A stretch of DNA of 64,000 bases, taken from Calidifontibacillus erzurumensis (GTDB taxonomy: Bacteria; Bacillota; Bacilli; Bacillales; Bacillaceae_J). Each line of letters starts with the position of its first letter. Position 1 is the stretch's first letter. The notes below the pieces were generated by a model. It had not been told where the DNA came from. It did not search any database and saw nothing but the letters and a program-made list of their open reading frames with translations. The stretch spans positions 1-64,000 of the forward strand of contig NZ_JABTTE010000005.1 in assembly GCF_013303125.1 (NCBI RefSeq), written 5' to 3'. Shown here piece by piece: positions 48,739 to 55,534 of the stretch. The translations under genes and the position numbers were made by a program.

Positions 48739-49569
48739 ATGAAAGCTGATGGACATATACATTCACCTTATTGCCCACACGGGTCTAAAGACACATTTGA
48801 ACAATATATTGAGCAGGCCATTCGTTTAGGATTTCATGAAATATCATTTACTGAGCATGCTCCTTTACCGGAAAACTTTGATGATCCAGCACCTACTAAA
48901 GACAGCGCCATGGATGAAAATGTTTTTGAATCATATGTAGGGGATCTTCAACTGTTAAAAGAAAAATACAAAAATAAAATAAAAATTAATATCGGTCTGG
49001 AAGTTGATTATATCATTCATTATGAAGAAGAAACGAAAGAATTATTGAACAAGTACGGAAAATTTCTGGACGATAGTATTTTATCAGTTCACTTTTTACA
49101 TTTCGAAGGTGCTTATTACTGCTTAGATTATAGTGTTGAAGAATTTGATAAAATTATCTCTATCATTGGAACGACTGAAAAGGTTTATGAAATGTACTAT
49201 GAGCTGATCAAGCAGTCAATTCTTTCTGATTTAGGACCATATAAACCGAGACGAATCGGCCATATGACACTTGTCCATAAGTTTCAACAAAAATTCCCTT
49301 GCAAAAAAGACTTTTCTAAAGAAATTTATCATATTTTAGATTTAATAAAAGAGAAAGAAATGGCTTTAGACTATAACGGTGCAGGTATTAATAAACCATT
49401 TTGCTTAGAACCTTATCCGCCGGATTGGATTGTAAAAGAAGCAGCAAAACAAAAAATCCCTCTCATATATGGGTCAGATGCCCATACGGCGAGGGACTTA
49501 AATCAAGGCTATGACCGCCTCGTTTCAAATGTTAAATTATCGTCGCCTACACTTTTGAAGGAAAATTAG
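48739..49569 (+). CDS. hisJ: Histidinol-phosphatase (PHP type)
   Basis: Removes phosphate from L-histidinol phosphate in histidine synthesis. The 276-residue protein has the PHP metal motifs: DGHIHSPYCPHG at the N-terminus, FTEHAPLP, GLEVDYI and the C-terminal GSDAH. The ATG at 48739 has GGAGGA upstream; a longer in-frame start at 48694 is rejected. No other his genes are nearby, the usual situation for hisJ in Bacillus. The 3' end overlaps the convergent yttP end by 23 bases. Confidence 0.93.
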   Translation: MKADGHIHSPYCPHGSKDTFEQYIEQAIRLGFHEISFTEHAPLPENFDDPAPTKDSAMDENVFESYVGDLQLLKEKYKNKIKINIGLEVDYIIHYEEETKELLNKYGKFLDDSILSVHFLHFEGAYYCLDYSVEEFDKIISIIGTTEKVYEMYYELIKQSILSDLGPYKPRRIGHMTLVHKFQQKFPCKKDFSKEIYHILDLIKEKEMALDYNGAGINKPFCLEPYPPDWIVKEAAKQKIPLIYGSDAHTARDLNQGYDRLVSNVKLSSPTLLKEN

Positions 49570-50224
49570 CAATTTGTTGCGAGTAATTGACAACTGATAA
49601 CGCAGGCCTTTCACTTGGAAGCGAAAGGTCTTCTTCAATCCATCGATAGATCTCTTTTTGGTATTTTGAAACAAAATACGGTTCTGCTGGGTTCAGATGT
49701 AGCACTTCAATCATGTATTGCGGCTGTAAATAAGGCATCGTTAACAAAGCTTTTAACTGCATGATCGTAATCATAAGCGGCAGCTTTCTAAATTCTTTTT
49801 GCTTCATGCCAACTTCAAGAACTGTTTGAAAAAAATATTTTTCTTTTGTTAAATAGGTGGACATGATTTCCCGGACAAGCATTGTGTCTAACGTAATTTC
49901 CCGGTGAACAAGCCTTGCTAATTGATGATTTTCACTTTGGAATTTCAGCACAGCAGTCACCATATTACATAAGACAGATTTTGCCGGCAAAACGTCCACC
50001 TTTTTAAATGCATCCCCTAAAACTACTAAATACTGCTCTAAAAAACTTATAAATAATTCTTCCAGTAATCCCTTTTTGCCTTTGAAATAATAGGAAATTA
50101 AAGCGATATTTACATTTGCCTTTTCCGCAATTTCACGTACGGATGTGCCGTTATAGCCTTTTGAATTAAAAATGGAAACAGCCGCATCAAACACCTTTTG
50201 CTTTGTTTTTTTCACATCTTTCAT
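49547..50224 (-). CDS. yttP: TetR/AcrR family transcriptional regulator YttP
   Basis: TetR-family regulator of 225 residues. The N-terminal helix-turn-helix (about 8-55) contains IFNSKGYNGTSVREIAEKANVN followed by ISYYFKGKKGLLEELF, the classic TetR pattern; the C-terminal helical domain would bind the effector. The target and effector are unknown. A GGGGTGAT site is 6 bases from the ATG. Two palindromic elements lie between this gene and dgcP and could be its own operators. In B. subtilis yttP lies between hisJ and ytsP/ytrP; ytsP is not seen here. Confidence 0.88.
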   Translation of the reverse strand: MKDVKKTKQKVFDAAVSIFNSKGYNGTSVREIAEKANVNIALISYYFKGKKGLLEELFISFLEQYLVVLGDAFKKVDVLPAKSVLCNMVTAVLKFQSENHQLARLVHREITLDTMLVREIMSTYLTKEKYFFQTVLEVGMKQKEFRKLPLMITIMQLKALLTMPYLQPQYMIEVLHLNPAEPYFVSKYQKEIYRWIEEDLSLPSERPALSVVNYSQQIANFPSKV

Positions 50225-50236
50225 TAAACTATCACC

Positions 50237-50275
50237 CCAGTTCTACTTGAAGAATATGTTCTTCTTAAGAACTGG
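50237..50275. promoter_or_regulatory. Nested inverted repeat upstream of yttP
   Basis: Outer arms CCAGTTCT (50237-50244) / AGAACTGG (50268-50275); inner arms GAAGAA (50249-50254) / TTCTTC (50259-50264) with a TATG centre. It sits directly ahead of the yttP ribosome site, so it may be an operator or an RNA hairpin. Confidence 0.5.
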
Positions 50276-50288
50276 AAATCCTTTAAGT

Positions 50289-50302
50289 TTTTGTCGACAA
50301 AA
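50289..50302. promoter_or_regulatory. Perfect palindrome between dgcP and yttP
   Basis: TTTTGTCGACAAAA, 14 bases, perfect, with further near-symmetry outside (AAG / CTT). A related half site CTTTTCGACAAAT lies about 25 bases away. Candidate regulator site. Confidence 0.45.
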
Positions 50303-50368
50303 CTTACGCACTTTCCTAAGCTTTTCGACAAATATGAATATTTTCCAGAAGCAGATTGGAATACTTTA

Positions 50369-52279
50369 TTAAATTTCAATCTGATCGATAATAACTTTAT
50401 TTTTCCCTGTCTGCTTCGCCTTATAAAGGGCTTCATCTGCGCGATTAAACAACTTATTCGCAGAAGCTTTATTATCTTGATTCCAAACCGCTGCACCACA
50501 AGAGATAGTTGTTTTAGGGTTCGTATCCATTTCCACCTTCCTCACAAGCCTTTCGGCAACCATTATGCCGGTTTGCAAATCAGCTCTTGGCAGGTAAACA
50601 GCTAACTCTTCCCCACCCCATCTTGCTGCTATATCTTGGCTTCGTATATTTCTTTTAATGATATTAGCTACTTGAACGATCACATCATCGCCAACCTTAT
50701 GTCCGTATGTGTCATTTATTGATTTAAAATTATCAATATCGAGCAGTAAAAATACACCTTGTGCGTCTGTGTTCATCGCTTGTTGAATTTTTTCATCGAG
50801 ATATTTCCGATTATAAAGTTTTGTTAAGTGATCAGTTATAACCATTTTTTCTAATTTTTCTCTTAACATAGAATTTGTAAATGCTAATGTCGTATGATGG
50901 ATCAATGATTGCAATAATTTAAATTTGTCAAAAGAAAAATGATATGCCTCTTTATTCAATACATAAACTGCCCCTACTAAAAGGTCGCTTTGAATCATCG
51001 GAACAACCATCAATGAACGAAATACTTTTTCCATTATATTTTCATCTACTGATAGATCACCAATAAAAATCGCATCCTTTTCTTGTTTCACTCGATCGTT
51101 TATATAGTTTAAGAGTTTTTTTGCATCGTCGGTAAAAAAATAGTCAGAGCTTCCGGTTAATACCTTATATTGATCATTTTCACGAAAGAATAAAAATCCT
51201 ATTTCTTCTGCATCAAACAATGTTCTTATTTGCTCGGTCATGAAATTAATCGTGTCCGTTAAGCGTAAATTCATATTTAAACGGTGGGTTGTTTTATTGA
51301 TTAACTGCAAATCGGAAATAAGGTTCCGTGATTGTTGATATAATTGGGCATTTTCTAACGCGCTTCCAGCTGTATTCGCCAATAATTCAATAAAACCAAC
51401 TTCCTTTTTCGGAAAAACAAGGGTATTTGGTGCTGTCACTTGAAGAACACCGTAAATTCCTTGTCTACCTTTCATCGGTGCATATAAAACAGATTTACGA
51501 TCTGTCAATGAATCTTCAAACTGAATCGTACCCGTTAAATAAGCTTGAGCTGCTGCCGAATTGGCTGAATCGAATCCGTATTGCAAATCGCGGATTGGCA
51601 AGCCTTGTTCAGTTGTCGTATCATGCGATAAAAGTAATACATAATCAAATGTTGGGTAAACTTCTTGAAGAGTTTGAATAACTTCTGCTAACACTTCATC
51701 CATATCCATGGAAGAGTGAAATTTGGCAGTAACACGATAAAGTTGTTTATAGCGACTTTCTTCATTAATAGCTGCAAAATAGCGCATCCACACATCTACT
51801 AATTTTGCTGCTTCAACACCAATCTTTTCAAGAAAATCATTTCTTTTAAAATAACTTCCACCTGGTGAAAAATCTAAATAGATAAAGCCAAATTCCTCTT
51901 GGGGTGTGCCACGTTTTTTTAATAGTATAATGTAAGAGGTTTCAATGTTTTTCATTCCTGTCAAGCAATCGGTTGGTAAAACAATCGAATTGACGGTGTT
52001 TTTCTTTTTTAGTTTATTTAAATATTCGTTCGAAAGGGAATAGGATTGGGATTGTTTATCAATTGGAGTAGTTGCTTCTTCTAGAAAATAGCAATCTTTC
52101 CATTTATCATATAAATATAAACGAACAATATTTGCACAAGTTGCTTGTTTAATAATATTTATTAACTCTCTATATAAATGGTGAATACTTTTTGTATCGG
52201 TTTCATTCATCATTAAATCAAAAAATAAGCTTTTGAGTAGATTCACATCATTTAGCAGCACTCCGTTTTCGTTTGGCAT
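50369..52279 (-). CDS. dgcP: GAF-GGDEF diguanylate cyclase DgcP (YtrP)
   Basis: Makes cyclic di-GMP from two GTP. The 636-residue protein appears cytoplasmic, with GAF-like domains in the N-terminal 450 residues and a C-terminal GGDEF domain (about 470-636). The active site reads RWGGEELAVYLPRA, and RSQD stands exactly five residues before GGEEL, so the product-inhibition I-site is intact. The ATG at 52279 is preferred for the AAGGTGAT site; an ATG at 52294 is an alternative that contains this site. No phosphodiesterase domain is present. It lies upstream of yttP with 144 bases between. Confidence 0.92.
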   Translation of the reverse strand: MPNENGVLLNDVNLLKSLFFDLMMNETDTKSIHHLYRELINIIKQATCANIVRLYLYDKWKDCYFLEEATTPIDKQSQSYSLSNEYLNKLKKKNTVNSIVLPTDCLTGMKNIETSYIILLKKRGTPQEEFGFIYLDFSPGGSYFKRNDFLEKIGVEAAKLVDVWMRYFAAINEESRYKQLYRVTAKFHSSMDMDEVLAEVIQTLQEVYPTFDYVLLLSHDTTTEQGLPIRDLQYGFDSANSAAAQAYLTGTIQFEDSLTDRKSVLYAPMKGRQGIYGVLQVTAPNTLVFPKKEVGFIELLANTAGSALENAQLYQQSRNLISDLQLINKTTHRLNMNLRLTDTINFMTEQIRTLFDAEEIGFLFFRENDQYKVLTGSSDYFFTDDAKKLLNYINDRVKQEKDAIFIGDLSVDENIMEKVFRSLMVVPMIQSDLLVGAVYVLNKEAYHFSFDKFKLLQSLIHHTTLAFTNSMLREKLEKMVITDHLTKLYNRKYLDEKIQQAMNTDAQGVFLLLDIDNFKSINDTYGHKVGDDVIVQVANIIKRNIRSQDIAARWGGEELAVYLPRADLQTGIMVAERLVRKVEMDTNPKTTISCGAAVWNQDNKASANKLFNRADEALYKAKQTGKNKVIIDQIEI

Positions 52280-52906
52280 TTCAATCACCTTCATTAATAA
52301 ATAGGTATGTTATCCAAATTTTCATCAAAACATATAATATAATAATTATAATCTTTGTAGTTATTTTTTCCTATATCTATTTTTTATTTTCTAGTATTTT
52401 TCTTTCATTCTCAAAAACAGATAGCCCCTTAGCTCATGGTAAAAGCTAAAGAAGATTGAATTATTGTTTGATCAATTTTTGAACAATTATTTTTATGTAG
52501 TAAAAAAATCCTATACAAACTAATAAATGGAAAAATTATTAATATAATGTGAAAGTACAATAAAATTTCACACTGTAAAATACTCATGTGCATTCGCCTT
52601 ATACGAATAAATATATTGTTGAGTTAAATATACAGTGAGTTAAAATGAACATTTGTAGGGTGCTCATGCCTTTTGAACTGCTAGTCGTAGCATCTCTGAG
52701 GATAGACTGATGAAAATCTGGCGAATTCAATGATGTTAGCATGATTTTCCCGACTGTAATGTCTTTAGGAATTATTATGCAAAAAGTAAACGTAATTCAA
52801 AAATAAAATGCATTTACTTACTCAACAATAATTTATATACAAAATAATAGAATATACCTGATTTTAAAGTTTTCCAAGTATAAAAACAATATTTTTTAAC
52901 ATAATC
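52280..52906. other. Long non-coding stretch between dgcP and the rpsD promoter
   Basis: About 630 bases without a credible gene. It is AT-rich with a GC-richer island at about 52655-52765 and an inverted repeat TGTGAAA / TTTCACA (52548-52572) next to a TATAAT at 52543-52548. I cannot assign the island to a known RNA class. Confidence 0.5.
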
Positions 52907-52935
52907 TTGACATCTGTTTTCAAAAAAAATATAAT
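52907..52935 (+). promoter_or_regulatory. Consensus sigma-A promoter of rpsD
   Basis: TTGACA (52907-52912), 17-base spacer, TATAAT (52930-52935). Both hexamers are perfect, as expected for a strongly expressed ribosomal gene. Confidence 0.85.
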
Positions 52936-52941
52936 AAATTT

Positions 52942-53133
52942 TGTGTGTAAAATAAAAGCAGCCTACGTATGCTTCCTTTTGTTTCATTTTGTTCCTCTTA
53001 CTAAAAAGAGGTGTATCGAGTAACCTTAGCTGCTGGGGCGAGGATACATGAAAACAAAATGGACAAATGTTTGAGTGCATATGTCGTGTTTTTATTTTAC
53101 CAAAAATAAAAACATCGAAGGAGGAGCTGTAAT
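52942..53133 (+). ncRNA. rpsD mRNA leader, probable S4 autoregulatory element
   Basis: About 190 bases of untranslated leader between the predicted start site and the rpsD start. It contains a CCTCTT / AAGAGG hairpin (about 52995-53013) and a GTTTTTATTTT / AAAAATAAAAAC hairpin (53088-53113) just before the AAGGAGGA ribosome site. In B. subtilis S4 binds such a leader and represses its own translation. Assignment is by position and structure only. Confidence 0.55.
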
Positions 53134-53736
53134 ATGGCTCGTTATACTGGACCATCTTGGAAACTGTCTCGCCGTTTAGGCATCTCATTAAGTGGAACTG
53201 GGAAGGAATTAGAAAAGCGTCCTTATGCACCTGGTCAACATGGGCCTGGTCAACGCAAAAAGCTTTCTGAATACGGTTTACAATTACAAGAAAAACAAAA
53301 ACTTCGTCATATGTATGGTGTGAATGAGCGTCAATTCCGCAATACATTTGTTGCTGCTGGCAAAATGAAAGGTAAACACGGCGAAAACTTCATGATTTTA
53401 CTTGAATCTCGCTTAGACAATCTTGTTTACCGTTTAGGTCTTGCACGTACTCGTCGTCAAGCTCGCCAGCTTGTAAACCATGGGCATATCCTTGTTGACG
53501 GTTCTCGTGTTGATATTCCTTCTTATCGTGTAAAACCAGGTCAAACAATTTCTGTTCGCGAAAAATCTCGCAACTTAGAAATTATTAAAGAAGCAATTGA
53601 ACTTAACAATTTCGTACCAGATTACTTAACATTTGATGCAGACAAGCTTGAAGGTACTTATACACGTTTCCCTGAACGTTCAGAAATGCCTGCAGAAATT
53701 AACGAATCTCTCATCGTTGAGTTCTATTCTCGTTAA
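53134..53736 (+). CDS. rpsD: 30S ribosomal protein S4
   Basis: Primary 16S rRNA-binding protein that helps start 30S assembly. The 200-residue protein has the S4 N-terminal domain ([19 protein letters not shown]) and the S4 RNA-binding fold ([29 protein letters not shown]). The N-terminal region lacks the paired cysteines of the zinc-binding S4 form, so it is the C-minus type. It is monocistronic, apart from the ribosomal operons, with its own strong promoter, leader and terminator. AAGGAGGA is the ribosome site. Confidence 0.98.
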   Translation: MARYTGPSWKLSRRLGISLSGTGKELEKRPYAPGQHGPGQRKKLSEYGLQLQEKQKLRHMYGVNERQFRNTFVAAGKMKGKHGENFMILLESRLDNLVYRLGLARTRRQARQLVNHGHILVDGSRVDIPSYRVKPGQTISVREKSRNLEIIKEAIELNNFVPDYLTFDADKLEGTYTRFPERSEMPAEINESLIVEFYSR

Positions 53737-53754
53737 TAAATGCATATTAGAGAG

Positions 53755-53806
53755 CAAAAAAACCCTAGTTATGGTTGTTCTATCAACCTTTCTAGGGTTT
53801 TCTTAT
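53755..53806 (+). terminator. Terminator of rpsD
   Basis: Two-tier hairpin: AACCCTAG / CTAGGGTT outside and GGTTG / CAACC inside, with a T-rich tail. It also faces the tyrS end. Confidence 0.85.
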
Positions 53807-53851
53807 TATAATTATATGTATATGCTGCCCAACAAAGGGCAGCACTAAAAT

Positions 53852-55111
53852 CTAGTACTTAATTAAATAATATTTCTTTTTGCCTCTGCGGATTATTGTA
53901 AATTGGCCTTCAATCCGATCTTCAGCTGTAATGACACGATCTACTTCCGTCGTCCTTTCGCCATTTACATAAATCGCACCATTTGTAATATCTTCTCTAG
54001 CTTGTCGTTTCGATGGACAAATTTTGCTTTCAACTAAAAGGTCGACTAAGCTGATTTCTGCTTGTTTACATTCATATGATGGAACATCTTTAAATCCTTG
54101 TTCAATTTCTTTAGCAGTTAAATCTTGTATATCACCGCTAAATAAAGCTTCAGAAATGCGGAGAGCTTGCTTAAGAGCTTCTTCCCCATGAACAAGCTTC
54201 GTAACTTCTTCTGCCAGTCTTTTTTGTGCAATTCGTTTTTCAGGTGCTGTTTCCACTTCAACTGCCAATGCTTCAATTTCTTCTGGTGATAGGAATGTAA
54301 AATATTTTAAGAATTTCACAACGTCTTTATCATCGGTGTTAATTAAGAATTGATAGAGTTCATATGGCGAAGTTTTATCTGCATCAAGCCAGATGGCTCC
54401 GCCTTCACTTTTTCCGAATTTTGTCCCATCGGCTTTTGTTACAAGAGGAATTGTAAATCCGTACGCTTTAGCCTCATCTTCCGTTGATTTACGAATTAAT
54501 TCCAAACCTGCAGTAATATTGCCCCACTGGTCGCTGCCGCCAATTTGCAATATACAATTTTCATTTTGATAAAGTTTTAAAAAGTCATGGGCTTGCAAAA
54601 TCATATAGCTGAATTCTGTAAAAGAAATTCCCGTCTGAATCCGAGATTCAACAGATTCTTTGGCAAGCATATAGCTTAAATTGAAATTTTTACCTACATC
54701 GCGAAGAAATGTAATAACATCCATCGTACCTGTCCAGTCATAATTGTTGACCACTTTCGCGCTATTTTCCCCTTCAAAATCGAGGAATTGCGATAATTGC
54801 TTTTTAATGCGATTGCTCCATTCTGCAACTACTTCTTTTTCATTTAAAGTGCGCTCTGCCTTTTTTCCGCTTGGGTCTCCAATTAATCCTGTAGCCCCAC
54901 CGACAAGAGCAATCGGCTTGTGCCCAGCTAATTGAAAGCGGCGCAGTGTCAAAACCGTTAATAAGTGGCCGATATGCAAACTGTCAGCCGTCGGATCAAA
55001 ACCGCAATACAAAGTAATCGGTCCTTTTTCAAGTTCTTTGCTAAGACCTTCAAGATCTGTTACTTGATTGATTAAACCTCGGTATTCTAAGTCTTTTAGT
55101 AAATCCATCAT
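53852..55111 (-). CDS. tyrS: Tyrosyl-tRNA synthetase
   Basis: Charges tRNA-Tyr. The 419-residue protein has the class I motifs LHIGHLL (HIGH) and TKFGKSEGG (KMSKS-type), and a C-terminal S4-like RNA-binding domain (about 350-419, with SKICPSKRQAREDITNGAIYVNG). The ATG at 55111 has AAGGAG upstream; a GTG at 55117 is too close. A long T-box leader precedes it, so expression rises when tRNA-Tyr is uncharged. It is convergent with rpsD, as in B. subtilis. Confidence 0.97.
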   Translation of the reverse strand: MMDLLKDLEYRGLINQVTDLEGLSKELEKGPITLYCGFDPTADSLHIGHLLTVLTLRRFQLAGHKPIALVGGATGLIGDPSGKKAERTLNEKEVVAEWSNRIKKQLSQFLDFEGENSAKVVNNYDWTGTMDVITFLRDVGKNFNLSYMLAKESVESRIQTGISFTEFSYMILQAHDFLKLYQNENCILQIGGSDQWGNITAGLELIRKSTEDEAKAYGFTIPLVTKADGTKFGKSEGGAIWLDADKTSPYELYQFLINTDDKDVVKFLKYFTFLSPEEIEALAVEVETAPEKRIAQKRLAEEVTKLVHGEEALKQALRISEALFSGDIQDLTAKEIEQGFKDVPSYECKQAEISLVDLLVESKICPSKRQAREDITNGAIYVNGERTTEVDRVITAEDRIEGQFTIIRRGKKKYYLIKY

Positions 55112-55150
55112 TTTCACTCCTTAATTCATTTATTAAAAGTAATTACAAAT

Positions 55151-55416
55151 AGAAAGCGCCCCTCAAATAGGGACGAATCATTTAGATTCGCGGTACCACC
55201 CTATTTGAAGAACGCTCGTTTCTTCCACTCATTTGGATAACGGCCATTACCGTTTGCTTATACTAGGAATAAATAAAATTTATTCTGTTCCAAGCAAATG
55301 CTCAAGGATGTAATTCATGCATACCTATGTACCGGCTTGCACCAACCGCCGGTTCTCTAAAACAGGGAGGCATCCACTACTTATTCCTCTCAACGCATTC
55401 AATTATATTAAAATAT
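55151..55416 (-). ncRNA. Tyrosine T-box leader of tyrS
   Basis: The minus strand has the highly conserved T-box AGGGTGGTACCGCG (55189-55204), which pairs with the tRNA acceptor end. A candidate specifier codon UAC (55310-55312) lies in GAATTACATCC, matching tyrosine. A terminator hairpin CGTCCCT / AGGGGCG (55157-55175) with a short CTTTCT tail follows the T-box and competes with the antiterminator. The leader lies between the promoter and tyrS. Confidence 0.93.
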
Positions 55417-55422
55417 ATATAA

Positions 55423-55452
55423 GATTTACCATACTGAAAGGAAAAAAGTCAA
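55423..55452 (-). promoter_or_regulatory. Probable promoter of the tyrS T-box leader
   Basis: TTGACT (55447-55452), 18-base spacer, TAAATC (55423-55428) with a TG just before it on the minus strand. Confidence 0.45.
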
Positions 55453-55534
55453 ATATAAATTGCCATATGGCGTCAATTATATCATTGGACAACCCTTTAT
55501 GCTATAATAAGTCTGATTTAGGGGGAGAGTTTAA

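Noticed and set aside
50224-50605. Short ORFs on both strands around the dgcP end
   Set aside because: They are shadows of dgcP in other frames or lie across the palindromes, with no ribosome sites.
52655-52765. TPP riboswitch
   Set aside because: CTGAG and CTGATGAAAATCTGG look similar to parts of the motif, but the conserved core is incomplete and the next gene is rpsD.
52814-53347. 177-codon minus-strand ORF opposite the rpsD promoter, leader and gene start
   Set aside because: It is antisense to a ribosomal gene and its leader; the composition is that of a chance open frame.
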